From CAWIVH01 sp963839475 (GTDB taxonomy: Bacteria; Acidobacteriota; UBA6911): a stretch of 64,000 bases of DNA. Both the position numbers and the translations under genes were made by a program. The stretch lies in assembly GCA_963839475.1 (NCBI GenBank), contig CAWIVH010000013.1, positions 682,001-746,000 on the forward strand, written 5' to 3'. Positions 19,705 through 28,679 of the stretch are shown piece by piece. Positions within the stretch are counted from its first letter, which is position 1. The number at the start of each line of letters is the position of its first letter. Under the pieces are notes generated by a model. The model saw only the letters and a list, made by a program, of their open reading frames with translations. It did not search any database and had not been told where the DNA came from.

Positions 19705-19804
19705 CCGCAAAGATCTCTAAGACCGCGAAGCTAGCAAACAGAAACTTTCGCCCCCGGGCGTACTCCTTTCCACGGTATCTTCGGGGTCTTCGAGGGCTTG
19801 GCGG
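19705..19804. repeat. Family A imperfect inverted repeat between convergent POT and hypE genes
   Basis: The left arm 19705-19730 (ccgcaaag, taagaccgcgaag) and right arm 19779-19804 (cttcgggg, cttcgag, cttggcgg) are imperfect complements. The same word pattern recurs at 25649, 30304, 42108 and 52228. At this site it sits between two converging genes and could fold in either transcript, but no T-run follows. Confidence 0.6.
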
Positions 19805-19824
19805 AAAAATATTGATTGCGGCGA

Positions 19825-20889
19825 TCAACATATGCGGGGTAGCTGTTCGCCGCTGATCATGTCGACGATGCGGGAAGCTCCGATGCTGCTTTTCATCGTT
19901 ACGAGCCTGGCTGGATGAGTACCGGCCCATCCGATCAGGCTCGCGCCTTCTCCCAGAGGATGATTTCGCAGGATCGCAAGTGCCCTGACGGCATCCGGTT
20001 CCGCCACAAAGGCGAGGAATCGTCCCTCGTTCGCGACGTACATCGGGTCGAATCCCAGGATTTCACAGGCGCCGCGGACATCTTCCCGCACCGGAATAGC
20101 CGTTTCCTCAATCTGGAGGTGCAAGCCGGAAGCCTCGGCGATTTCCACGAGCGCGCTTGCCAGTCCGCCGCGTGTAAGGTCGCGCATGCAGTGAATCTCG
20201 ATCCCTGCGGATATCAGCTCCTGAACCAACCCCGACAGGGCGGCGCAGTCGCTTTCGATCCGGCTTTCGAACTCCAAGCCTTCCCTTGCCGCCATGATGG
20301 CGATCCCATGCCTTCCGATATCCCCGCTCAATAACAGCCGGTCTCCCGCCCGAACAGCGGAAGGCGATATCACGAGGTCCTTTTCCACGATCCCGATTCC
20401 CGCGGTGTTGATGTAGATCCCGTCCCCTTTGCCCCGGTCGACCACCTTCGTATCGCCGGTGACCAGCTGAATTCCCGCGGCATGAGCGGCATCTTTCATA
20501 GAGTGAACGATCCGCCAGAGAGTTTCCATCGGCAGCCCCTCTTCGAGGATGAATCCCGCGCTCAGGTAGAGCGGCCGCGCTCCGCACATCGCCAGATCGT
20601 TGACCGTCCCGTTGACCGCCAGGGAACCGATGTCGCCCCCGGGGAAGAATATCGGGCGGACGACGTAGGAATCAGTCGTAAAGGCCAGCTTTTGCTTTCC
20701 GAAGGCTAACAGGGCTCCGTCGTGCCTCGTATCGAGGATCGCGTTATCAAAAAGAGGAAGGAACATCTTCTCGATCAGCTGATGGGTCAGCTTTCCACCG
20801 CCCCCATGGGCGAGAAGGATCGTCGGGTACTGCTCGATGGGAATCGGGCAGGCAAAGGATGGTACTCCGGCTTTGGTTGGATCGGACAT
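19825..20889 (-). CDS. hypE: Hydrogenase maturation factor HypE
   Basis: A 354-residue PurM/SelD-like protein that dehydrates the thiocarbamoyl group on its own C-terminal cysteine to give the cyanide ligand of the NiFe site. The C-terminal tail ...PRIC ends exactly in the required cysteine. Other visible motifs are LLAHGGGGKLTHQLIE and the ATP-site region FTTDSYVV. It starts 3 bases after hypD and is the last gene of the minus-strand hydrogenase operon. Confidence 0.96.
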   Translation of the reverse strand: MSDPTKAGVPSFACPIPIEQYPTILLAHGGGGKLTHQLIEKMFLPLFDNAILDTRHDGALLAFGKQKLAFTTDSYVVRPIFFPGGDIGSLAVNGTVNDLAMCGARPLYLSAGFILEEGLPMETLWRIVHSMKDAAHAAGIQLVTGDTKVVDRGKGDGIYINTAGIGIVEKDLVISPSAVRAGDRLLLSGDIGRHGIAIMAAREGLEFESRIESDCAALSGLVQELISAGIEIHCMRDLTRGGLASALVEIAEASGLHLQIEETAIPVREDVRGACEILGFDPMYVANEGRFLAFVAEPDAVRALAILRNHPLGEGASLIGWAGTHPARLVTMKSSIGASRIVDMISGEQLPRIC

Positions 20890-20892
20890 GAT

Positions 20893-21993
20893 TCAGTTCC
20901 CGGCCGGTTGGACCCGGCGATAGCGATAATAGGCCGCGCACGCTCCCTCGGAAGAGACCATGGTCGCTCCCAAAGGATGCTCGGGTGTACATCGTGCGCC
21001 GAACGCAGAGCATTCACTGGGTTTCTTAATTCCCTGGAGGACCAATCCGCTGATACATTCCGCAGGCTCATCCACTGTCTGACCCGCCACATTGAATTTC
21101 AGTTCAGCGTCGAATCGGGAATATTTTTCCTGCAATCCCAATCCGCTCGCCGGGATTTCCCCGATCCCGCGCCACTTGCGGGGGACCACCTGAAAAACAT
21201 CGCGGATAAGGTTCATGGCGGCGATATTTCCCTCGCGGCGAACGGAGCGGCTATATTGATTTTCCACCTCGAAGCGGCCCTGCTCCAGCTGCAGCACGCA
21301 CATGTAGATCCCCTGCAGCAGATCCACAGGTTCAAATCCTGTCACCACGATGGGAACCCTGTATTTTTGCGCAATCGGCTCGTACTCCGTGAAGCCCATC
21401 ACGGTGCAGACATGTCCGGCAGCCAGAAAACCCTGGACGCGATTATCGGCCGAGGCAATGACCGCCTCCATGGCGGGCGGCACGAGAACGTGGGATACGA
21501 GGATGGAATAATTCTCGATCCCGGCGGCCGCGGCCTGATAAACCGACATCGCGTTGGCCGGCGCCGTGGTTTCGAAACCAACGGCAAAAAAGACCACCTC
21601 TTTCGCGGGATTGTCGCGCGCAATTTTGAGAGCATCAAGCGGTGAATAAACGATACGTACGTCGCCTCCCTGGGCCTTTACTGTGAGCAGATCGCGCGAA
21701 CTGCCCGGAACGCGCAGCATGTCGCCGAAGGAGCAAAAAATGACCTCCGGACGCGACGCGATGGTGATGGCTTTTTCAATCAATTCCAGCGGGGTAACAC
21801 AAACAGGACAGCCTGGTCCGTGGACGAGGGTAAGTCCCGGGGGCAGGAGCTCATCTACGCCGAATTTGACGATGGAATGAGTCTGGCCGCCGCACACCTC
21901 CATGAGCGTCCAGGGGCGTGTGGTCAGACGTTTGAGCGCGCGCGAGAGCTGTCGCGCTGCTTCCCCGTCCCGGTATTCGTCGACGAATTTCAT
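20893..21993 (-). CDS. hypD: Hydrogenase maturation factor HypD
   Basis: A 366-residue iron-sulfur protein that, with HypC, carries the Fe(CN)2CO unit. Diagnostic cysteines are seen in MEVCGGQTHS, HGPGCPVCVTP and the C-terminal cluster ligands (CISGLVLQGIKKPSEC, then RCTPEHPLGA and EGACAAYY). The start codon overlaps the hypC stop (ATGA), so synthesis is coupled with its partner. Confidence 0.96.
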   Translation of the reverse strand: MKFVDEYRDGEAARQLSRALKRLTTRPWTLMEVCGGQTHSIVKFGVDELLPPGLTLVHGPGCPVCVTPLELIEKAITIASRPEVIFCSFGDMLRVPGSSRDLLTVKAQGGDVRIVYSPLDALKIARDNPAKEVVFFAVGFETTAPANAMSVYQAAAAGIENYSILVSHVLVPPAMEAVIASADNRVQGFLAAGHVCTVMGFTEYEPIAQKYRVPIVVTGFEPVDLLQGIYMCVLQLEQGRFEVENQYSRSVRREGNIAAMNLIRDVFQVVPRKWRGIGEIPASGLGLQEKYSRFDAELKFNVAGQTVDEPAECISGLVLQGIKKPSECSAFGARCTPEHPLGATMVSSEGACAAYYRYRRVQPAGN

Positions 21994-22247
21994 GGTTTTT
22001 CCTCTTCCTCGAGTTCGGCCAGATCGCCCATTTCCTTGAGGTATTGAAAAACCTGCATCGCTTCTTCCTCATCTACGATGCTGATCGCAAAACCGACGTG
22101 GACCAGAACATAATCCCCGATCTTGGCCTCAGGGACGTAAGCCAGGTGGATCTGCTTCACGATGCCACTGAAGTCGACCCTGCCCGTGCGAATCAGCGGG
22201 TCCTCGCCTTCAATCGATATCAGCTTTCCGGGAACTGCCAGACACAT
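21990..22247 (-). CDS. hypC: Hydrogenase assembly chaperone HypC
   Basis: An 85-residue beta-barrel chaperone with the invariant N-terminus MCLAVPGK. After loss of Met1, Cys2 binds the iron centre together with HypD and the large-subunit precursor. The HypC signatures KIGDYVLVHVGFAI are intact. It lies 15 bases after hypF and overlaps hypD. Confidence 0.95.
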   Translation of the reverse strand: MCLAVPGKLISIEGEDPLIRTGRVDFSGIVKQIHLAYVPEAKIGDYVLVHVGFAISIVDEEEAMQVFQYLKEMGDLAELEEEEKP

Positions 22248-22262
22248 AAAATTTCCTCTGTT

Positions 22263-24587
22263 CTATCGCTGCCCCGCGACTCGCAATGCCCTGAATGCCG
22301 CGATAACCTGGCCCAGGGCGATGCCGCCGTCGTTCGGGGGAATGCGTTGATGCCAGTAGACTTTGAATCCGGATCTCTCCAACCGCTTTACCGCCTGCTC
22401 CGTCAGATAGCGGTTCTGAAAACAGCCGCCGCTTAAAACCACCTTTTCGAGACCAGCGCGCGAAGCGGCGCTGACAATGACTTCCACGAGAGTATTGTGA
22501 AACTTCCAGGATATCGTGCCCTGGGCTATTCCCTCATGGACGTCTTTCAGAATGGCCCGAATCGTAACTTCCCAATCAAATACAAAATCGACCGCTCCCG
22601 AACCGGAGTCAGCGATGCTCCACTCCTTGCCGTTCAGGGCGAAGGGATAAATCGGATCGTCCTTCCCGGCCAGGAGGGAAAATTCGAGCTCCATGGCCGC
22701 CTGGCCTTCAAATCTTACCTTTTGGCGTAAACCGATCATAGAAGCAACGGCATCGAAAAGCCGGCCTGCGCTCGACGTTACGGGGCAGTTTACCTTTTTT
22801 TGCAGCATCTGCCGAATCACGTTTTGACTCGCCTGGTCGAAGGCTGCGGCGGGGTTTGATACACCATCTTCAAAAAGGGAATCTCCCATGATTTCGTAGA
22901 GAACACCCGCTGCCGTTCGACGGGGCTCTCGCACGGCCTGGTTTCCGCCGGGCAGCATGAAGGGGCGAAAAGATCCGATGCGGCGAAACGAATCCTCATC
23001 GATGGCGAGGAATTCGCCTCCCCAGATGGTCTGATCCGTTCCCAGCCCCGTGCCATCCCATGAAACTCCCAGGGCGGGCCCGTCGATGCGGTTTTCGGCC
23101 ATGCAGGCGAGAATATGAGCATAATGGTGCTGCACCTCAGTCATCTCCAGGCGGAGATTCTGTGCATACCGGGTAGAGGCGTAATCGGGGTGAAGGTCTG
23201 CCGCCACGTGAGAGGGCTGAACCCCGAACAGCACCTTGAAACCGGTGATGGTCTTTTCGAAGGCGTCGAGCGATTCCCGGTTTTCGAGATCTCCGATATG
23301 CTGACTGACAAAGGCATTCTTTCCAACCGCGAGCGCCACCGTGTTTTTGAGATGTCCGCCGACAGCGAGGATTCCCTGGACATTTTCTTCGAGCGCAACA
23401 GGAAGGGGAGCATAACCTCTGGCGCGGCGCAGGATCAGTTCACGTCCCAGCATTACGCGGGCAATCGAATCATCGACATGCCGGGCAATCGGCCGGTTAT
23501 GGACGAGAAAAGCATCCGCGATGCCTCTCAGGCGCACCAGCGCCTGGTTTTCATCGGTGCAGATCGGCTCTTCGGAAAGGTTTCCGCTCGTAGCCACCAC
23601 CGGAAATCCCAGATCCAGCACCAGCAGGTGGTGCAAAGGTGTACAGGGCAGCATTACGCCCAGGTAGGGATTGTGCGGGGCCACAAGGTCGCAAGCCGGC
23701 CGGCAATCTCCCGGTGGGCCTTCTTTCCTGCGCAGCAGCGTGATCGGGCATTCGGGTGAGAGCAGCAGGCGCTCCTCCAGCGGTTCCACCTCGCACGCCG
23801 CGCGAACCGCTTCGAGGGAAGGGTAGAGCAGGGCGAAGGGTTTTTCCTCGCGATGTTTCCGGCGGCGCAGCCTCGCAACGGCTTCGGGATTGCGGGCATC
23901 CACAATCAGCTGGAACCCCCCCAGTCCCTTGATGGCGACAATCTCCCCGGCCCGGATTCTCTCGGCGGCCTTCGAAAGTGCCTCATCCCTAGTGGCTGCC
24001 ACGGATCCGGAAGGTTCCCATAGCTCCAATTGAGGGCCGCAGACCGGGCAGGCGATTGGCTGAGCGTGAAAGCGCCGGTCGCCCGGATTTTCGTACTCCT
24101 GTCGGCACGTGGGGCACATCTCAAAACCGCCCATCGTCGTATTCGCCCGGTCATACGGCAGCGCAAGGATAATGGAGTACCGGGGTCCGCAGTTGGTGCA
24201 GTTGGTGAAAGGATAGCGGTAACGGCGGTCCGAGGGATCCAGAATTTCTCGAAGGCAATCGGGACATGTGGCTATATCCGGTAAAATGAGAGCATTCCGG
24301 TCTCCGCCGATGCTGCTCGGCCGGACCTCGAATCCCGAGTATGGGACCGGATCAAGGAAGGTATATTCGAGGCTTTGAATAAAGGATCGAGCGGGTTTCT
24401 CCCGCTGGAGACGAAAAAGGAATCGCTCGAGGGCCCCGGGTTCTCCCTCGACCTCTATGAAAACTCCCTGCGGCGAATTGTTCACGAATCCGGCCAGCGC
24501 CATTTCTGTCGCCAGGCGGTAGACAAAGGGACGGAATCCGATCCCTTGCACGGCTCCGCGCAAAACCATATGCAGACGGCGGGTCAT
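22263..24587 (-). CDS. hypF: Carbamoyltransferase HypF
   Basis: I choose the ATG at 24587, not the longer frame to 24626, because it overlaps the hypB stop as ATGA and leaves the acylphosphatase domain right at the N-terminus (MTRRLHMVLRG). The protein is 774 residues. Domains in order: acylphosphatase (VQGIGFRPFVYR near 14-25), two zinc-finger-like Cys4 blocks (about 108-180), a YrdC-like carbamoyl-AMP domain, and a Kae1-like carbamoyltransferase domain with HHYAH and a GGCFQNRYL motif. It moves the carbamoyl group of carbamoyl phosphate to HypE. Confidence 0.95.
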   Translation of the reverse strand: MTRRLHMVLRGAVQGIGFRPFVYRLATEMALAGFVNNSPQGVFIEVEGEPGALERFLFRLQREKPARSFIQSLEYTFLDPVPYSGFEVRPSSIGGDRNALILPDIATCPDCLREILDPSDRRYRYPFTNCTNCGPRYSIILALPYDRANTTMGGFEMCPTCRQEYENPGDRRFHAQPIACPVCGPQLELWEPSGSVAATRDEALSKAAERIRAGEIVAIKGLGGFQLIVDARNPEAVARLRRRKHREEKPFALLYPSLEAVRAACEVEPLEERLLLSPECPITLLRRKEGPPGDCRPACDLVAPHNPYLGVMLPCTPLHHLLVLDLGFPVVATSGNLSEEPICTDENQALVRLRGIADAFLVHNRPIARHVDDSIARVMLGRELILRRARGYAPLPVALEENVQGILAVGGHLKNTVALAVGKNAFVSQHIGDLENRESLDAFEKTITGFKVLFGVQPSHVAADLHPDYASTRYAQNLRLEMTEVQHHYAHILACMAENRIDGPALGVSWDGTGLGTDQTIWGGEFLAIDEDSFRRIGSFRPFMLPGGNQAVREPRRTAAGVLYEIMGDSLFEDGVSNPAAAFDQASQNVIRQMLQKKVNCPVTSSAGRLFDAVASMIGLRQKVRFEGQAAMELEFSLLAGKDDPIYPFALNGKEWSIADSGSGAVDFVFDWEVTIRAILKDVHEGIAQGTISWKFHNTLVEVIVSAASRAGLEKVVLSGGCFQNRYLTEQAVKRLERSGFKVYWHQRIPPNDGGIALGQVIAAFRALRVAGQR

Positions 24588-25240
24588 GAGAGGTGCGCAG
24601 TGCGTTCCCGCAGCCAGTCGCACCACGGGGCGATGCCGGCTCCGGTTGTGCAGGAAGTCTCGAAGACCTTCAATCCCGGATTGATTTTAAGAGCGTTTCC
24701 CCGGAGTTCCTCAATCTTGCAGTTGACATAGGGCAGGAGGTCGATCTTGTTGATCAGGAGCACGGAGGCATTGCGGACCATCGCAGGGTATTTGAGCGGC
24801 TTGTCGTCCCCTTCTGTCGTGCTGAGCACCACCACCTTTAGATCTTCTCCAAGATCGTAATTGGCAGGGCAGACCAGATTTCCCACGTTCTCGATGATGA
24901 GAAGGTCGAGATCCGCCAGGTTCAGGCTGCCGAGAGCATCCTGCACGAGGCGCGCCTCGAGATGACAGCCGCCGTTGGTGACGATTTGAACCACCGGAAC
25001 GGAATAGCGCGCCACGCGCTGGGCGTCAAAATCAGTTTGCACATCGCCTTCAATCACGGCGATCTTCAGATCCTTCCCGAGCTGTTCGAGCGAACGCTCC
25101 AGGATGCTGGTTTTTCCCGCGCCGGGGGAACTGACGATGTTGAAAGTAAACAGCCCGTGCCTCCGGAACAAAGCCCGGTTTTGTGCGGCGATCTCATCGT
25201 TTTTTTCGAGCACCTTGCGTTCGATGGTAATAATGCTCAT
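24584..25240 (-). CDS. hypB: Nickel-insertion GTPase HypB
   Basis: A 218-residue SIMIBI GTPase with P-loop SSPGAGKTS (residues 37-45), the metal-binding NGGCHLEA, and the base-recognition NKID. It lacks the histidine-rich nickel-storage N-terminus of some homologues. It delivers Ni to the hydrogenase precursor together with HypA, whose stop it overlaps by 4 bases. Confidence 0.95.
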   Translation of the reverse strand: MSIITIERKVLEKNDEIAAQNRALFRRHGLFTFNIVSSPGAGKTSILERSLEQLGKDLKIAVIEGDVQTDFDAQRVARYSVPVVQIVTNGGCHLEARLVQDALGSLNLADLDLLIIENVGNLVCPANYDLGEDLKVVVLSTTEGDDKPLKYPAMVRNASVLLINKIDLLPYVNCKIEELRGNALKINPGLKVFETSCTTGAGIAPWCDWLRERTAHLS

Positions 25241-25599
25241 AACGCCTCAGCCTGTTCGTCTTCCATTTCGATCTCCACCACCTGCAATTCCTGTCCTGCC
25301 ACGACGCGAATGGATGTCCCGTCGCAGGCGGGGCAAAGGAACACCAGGTCCTCGACTTCAAATTCATGCGCGCAGGACTCACAGCGGGCGAGGGTCCCGA
25401 CACTTTCGATATCCAACCGGGCCGTCTCCCAGGGAGTGCCTCCTGTAATCGCCTGGAATGAGAAATCCAGCGATTCGGGTACAATCCCGGCCAGGGCGCC
25501 GACCCGCACTTTGACGGCCCGGATTCCCGCGGCTTGGGAGACCGGCACATACTGCTGCACCAGATCCAGGATACTTTGAGCGATGCCCAGTTCGTGCAC
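25237..25599 (-). CDS. hypA: Nickel metallochaperone HypA (GTG start)
   Basis: The frame is open to 25641, but HypA proteins begin Met-His-Glu and use the N-terminal amine and His2 to bind nickel. The GTG at 25599 gives exactly (f)M-H-E-L-G-I-A, with a GGGGGA stretch shortly before it, so I take this start. The product is 120 residues, of normal family length. The structural zinc site is C73-x2-C76 and C89-x2-C92. It is translationally coupled to hypB. Confidence 0.93.
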   Translation of the reverse strand: MHELGIAQSILDLVQQYVPVSQAAGIRAVKVRVGALAGIVPESLDFSFQAITGGTPWETARLDIESVGTLARCESCAHEFEVEDLVFLCPACDGTSIRVVAGQELQVVEIEMEDEQAEAL

Positions 25600-25648
25600 G
25601 AATCCCCCGAGAAAAACAGGATAAGAATAGCACGAGGCCAAAGGATTT

Positions 25649-25713
25649 GAACCGCGAAGCCGTCTGAGAAAGTTGCGGGAAATCCCCTGGGGATTTGCTG
25701 GCCTTCGCGGTTC
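25649..25713. repeat. Nested hairpin, family A, between endopeptidase gene and hypA
   Basis: Outer arms 25649-25661 (GAACCGCGAAGCC) and 25700-25713 pair with one bulge; an inner pair AAATCCCC (25680-25687) and GGGGATTT (25689-25696) is perfect around a single T. The right end reaches into the stop codon of the endopeptidase gene. It could stabilise or attenuate the mRNA between the protease and the hyp genes. Confidence 0.7.
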
Positions 25714-26167
25714 AGTAGTTCGCGAGAACCTTTTTCACTTCGGCAGTTACTGCGGGCAGTGCTGCGGCTATTTCGGGGGAAAGGTCCACTATCATCGGTT
25801 GCACGGCTGCAATCGACACGGTGATCAAATCAATGGGAGGCAGCGGGCGGAGAAGAGCGGCGGCTTCAATCAGGTCACGCAGCCCGATGTCGTGGGCACT
25901 CAAAGAACGAGGAAAATCCGAGGCGAATCGGGGCTGCAGGGTGCTGACGGTTCCCGCGGGGCGTTCATCCATGGTGGCGTCGATCATAATGATCCGGTCA
26001 TATTGCTCAAAATACGAGAGGAGGTGAAAGCCACCCGTCCCGCCGTCGACCAGGGTTACATGTTCGGGTAAGGATTCCGCCTGCAGCGCCTGCACCGCAT
26101 GGACTCCGACTCCTTCGTCCCCCAAGAGCCAGTTGCCCACCCCCAATATGAGAATTGTGCCGGTCAT
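25712..26167 (-). CDS. NiFe hydrogenase maturation endopeptidase (HyaD/HybD family)
   Basis: A 151-residue peptidase that removes the C-terminal tail of the large subunit once nickel is in place. The family's three nickel-sensing residues are present and correctly spaced: E18 (GNWLLGDE), D63 (IMIDA) and H92 (LSAHDIGL). Its substrate, the large subunit with a 15-residue tail, is encoded just upstream. The 106-base gap to the cytochrome b gene holds a 9-base inverted repeat at 26193-26201 and 26247-26255. Confidence 0.93.
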   Translation of the reverse strand: MTGTILILGVGNWLLGDEGVGVHAVQALQAESLPEHVTLVDGGTGGFHLLSYFEQYDRIIMIDATMDERPAGTVSTLQPRFASDFPRSLSAHDIGLRDLIEAAALLRPLPPIDLITVSIAAVQPMIVDLSPEIAAALPAVTAEVKKVLANY

Positions 26168-26273
26168 AATCGGATTTTACTTCAAAAAGAGGGTGCAGCG
26201 CAGGATTTCATTAAGATTGGCTGCGAGGATGCCGCCAACCTATCCCGCGCTGCACGCCTGGCCTGAACCGGTT

Positions 26274-26951
26274 TCAGCGTTCAGGATGCCGCTCGATGAA
26301 TTTCCACCCGCCGATCATGGAAGAGGTTACGCCGCGTCCTTCCACGTAATCGTGGTAGAAAACCAGATAGACATGGACCATGGCGAAGATCACGAAAAAC
26401 CACATCATGACGTGATGCCACTGCCTTACCGCAAAGTCGCCTCCCATCAAGGGTACAATCCAGGCAAAATAGTGCGGCAGGCTGGCGTTGCTCATGGCGT
26501 GATAAAGACCGAACCCGGTAACGCATTGGAACACGAACGCCAGAAACGAGAAGAAGTAGGTCCATCCCGCCAGGGCATTGTGCCCGATCGATTCCATCGG
26601 TTGGACCTTCGCTTGCAGGATGTCGACCTTCAGCACATCGATAACCTCCTGCAGCTGTTTTTTTCTTACCGGGATGAAATTCTGCCAGCGGGCGTACTCA
26701 TTGCCGACAAAACCCCAGTAGATGCGGAAAACGAAGTTGAAGAAAAACAGGAATGCCGCCAGGAAATGGAGAAACCGAACGGTGCCGAACCAGTAGCTGA
26801 AGGAGGCCTCCTGCCCCCCCATAGGGCTGTAGGGTCTTCCAATCATCCATCCCGTCGCGCATAGAACCGCTACGCACACGAAGTTGATCCAATGATAGAA
26901 GCGCACCGCCCATTGCCAGACGTAGACTCTCTGGATAATCACTTTTTCCAT
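26274..26951 (-). CDS. Ni/Fe-hydrogenase b-type cytochrome subunit (HyaC/HupC-like)
   Basis: A 225-residue inner-membrane dihaem cytochrome with four hydrophobic helices (for example WAVRFYHWINFVCVAVLCATGW). Histidines in the first, second and fourth helical regions (RFYHWI, FLHFLAAF, FAMVHVYLVFYHDYVEG) suit haem ligation. It takes electrons from the small subunit's distal cluster and passes them to quinone. The gene follows the large-subunit gene by 9 bases. Confidence 0.93.
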   Translation of the reverse strand: MEKVIIQRVYVWQWAVRFYHWINFVCVAVLCATGWMIGRPYSPMGGQEASFSYWFGTVRFLHFLAAFLFFFNFVFRIYWGFVGNEYARWQNFIPVRKKQLQEVIDVLKVDILQAKVQPMESIGHNALAGWTYFFSFLAFVFQCVTGFGLYHAMSNASLPHYFAWIVPLMGGDFAVRQWHHVMMWFFVIFAMVHVYLVFYHDYVEGRGVTSSMIGGWKFIERHPER

Positions 26952-26960
26952 GGCGGCCTC

Positions 26961-28679
26961 CTAGTAGGTGTTCATCTGATGAATATACTTTCCCTTTTCG
27001 TCGTAGAGATGCACCGCGCAGGCGATACACGGGTCGAAGGAATGTATGGTCCTCAGGACTTCCAGCGGTTTTTCCGGGTCTTTGATCGGCGTCCCGATCA
27101 GGGCCGATTCGTACGCCGACATTTGACCTTTGGCGTCTCGTGGCGATGCATTCCATGTGCTTGGAACCACCAGCTGGTAGTTGTCGATCTTCTTGTCCTT
27201 GATCACGATCCAGTGGGCCAGCGCGCCGCGCGGAGCTTCGGTCATTCCCACGCCTTTGGCTTCGGCCGGCCAGCGCCCAGGATCCCAGTTGTCACCGTTG
27301 AACATGCGGCTGTCGCCGTTTTTGATGTTGGCCAGAAGCTGGCCGTAGAATTCTTTGGACCAGCCGGCGATGAGTTTGGTCTCCAGGCCGCGGGCTGCGG
27401 TCCGGCCCAGAGTGGAAAAGAGCGCCGTGACCGGAACGTCGAGCTGCTTAAGCGCCGCACCGACGAGTTCCTTGACCTCGGCACTGCCCGAGGCATAGGC
27501 GACGAGCACGCGGGCCAGGGGGCCGACCTCCATCGGATGCCCCTTCCATCGGGGAGTTTTCAGCCAGCTGTACTTCTGCGAAACGTCGAGGAATTGATAG
27601 GGCGGTTTGGGCCCCGTGTATTTCAGGTTGGTCTCGCCTTGCCAGGGGTGCTTGGTGGCTTCGCTTCCATCGGAATATTCGTACCAGGAGTGCGAGATGA
27701 ATTCCCGAACCTGGTCGGGATCCTTGCCGTCGACCGGGAGGACCTCATTCAGATTGCGGTTCATAATGACGCCGCGCGGGAACTTGAATTTCGCAATGTC
27801 GGCATAGCCGTTGGTCGGCAGATCGCCGTAGGCCAGGTAGTTGGATAGCCCGCCGCCGATCGCTCCCCAATCTTTGTAGAAGGAGGCGACCGCCATCAGA
27901 TCCGGCAGGTAGACCTGTTCAATGAATGTCTGGGCGTCGTCCAGGAGTGTCCCGACGTAAGCGAGTCGTTCCGCGTTGAGAGCATTCGCATCCTCGATGT
28001 TGACGGCGCAGGGTGCCCCGCCGACCAGGTAGTTCGGGTGCGGGTTTTTGCCTCCGAAGATGGTGTGAATCTTGACGATTTCCTTCTGCCATTCGAGCGC
28101 TTCGAGATAGTGGGCCACTCCGAGCAGGTTGACCTCGGCCGGAAGCTTGTAGGCTGCATGCCCCCAGTAGCCGTTGGCAAAGATGCCCAGCTGTCCGCTG
28201 TTAACAAAGGTTGTCAGGCGTTTCTGGATGTCGCCGAAATATTTCGGCGAGCTCTTGGGCCAATTGGAGATGCTCTGTGCGATCTCGGAGGTTTTTTTCG
28301 GGTCCGCCTTCAGGGCGCTGACCACGTCGACCCAGTCCAGCGCGTGCAGGTGGTAGAAGTGAACCACATGGTCCTGCATATATTGCGTGCAGAACATCAG
28401 GTTGCGGACCAGTTCGGCATTGGGGGGGACCTGTATGCCCAGCGCATCCTCTACCGTCCGGACCGACGCCAAGGCGTGCACGGTGGTGCAAACCCCACAG
28501 GCGCGTTCGGTGAAAGCCCAGGCATCCCTGGGGTCCCGGCCCTTGAGAATTCTTTCAAAGCCTCTCACCATGGTGCCGGCGCTGTAGGCGTCGACAATCC
28601 TGCCGTCCTTGACTTCAATTTCGATTCTGAGATGCCCTTCGATCCGGGTGACGGGATCGATCACGATTCGGTTGGCCAT
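26961..28679 (-). CDS. hyaB: NiFe hydrogenase large subunit, group 1 uptake type
   Basis: A 572-residue precursor. The L1 motif R-x-C61-G-V-C64-x3-H68 and the L2 motif D549-P-C551-I-A-C554-A-V-H557 supply the four cysteines of the NiFe site. After H557 there is a 15-residue extension (LYDEKGKYIHQMNTY), the length seen in E. coli HyaB, to be cut by the nearby endopeptidase. The enzyme oxidises H2 on the periplasmic side. Its ATG overlaps the last base of the small-subunit stop codon. Folded in the cytoplasm, it would ride the Tat path on the small subunit's signal. Confidence 0.95.
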   Translation of the reverse strand: MANRIVIDPVTRIEGHLRIEIEVKDGRIVDAYSAGTMVRGFERILKGRDPRDAWAFTERACGVCTTVHALASVRTVEDALGIQVPPNAELVRNLMFCTQYMQDHVVHFYHLHALDWVDVVSALKADPKKTSEIAQSISNWPKSSPKYFGDIQKRLTTFVNSGQLGIFANGYWGHAAYKLPAEVNLLGVAHYLEALEWQKEIVKIHTIFGGKNPHPNYLVGGAPCAVNIEDANALNAERLAYVGTLLDDAQTFIEQVYLPDLMAVASFYKDWGAIGGGLSNYLAYGDLPTNGYADIAKFKFPRGVIMNRNLNEVLPVDGKDPDQVREFISHSWYEYSDGSEATKHPWQGETNLKYTGPKPPYQFLDVSQKYSWLKTPRWKGHPMEVGPLARVLVAYASGSAEVKELVGAALKQLDVPVTALFSTLGRTAARGLETKLIAGWSKEFYGQLLANIKNGDSRMFNGDNWDPGRWPAEAKGVGMTEAPRGALAHWIVIKDKKIDNYQLVVPSTWNASPRDAKGQMSAYESALIGTPIKDPEKPLEVLRTIHSFDPCIACAVHLYDEKGKYIHQMNTY

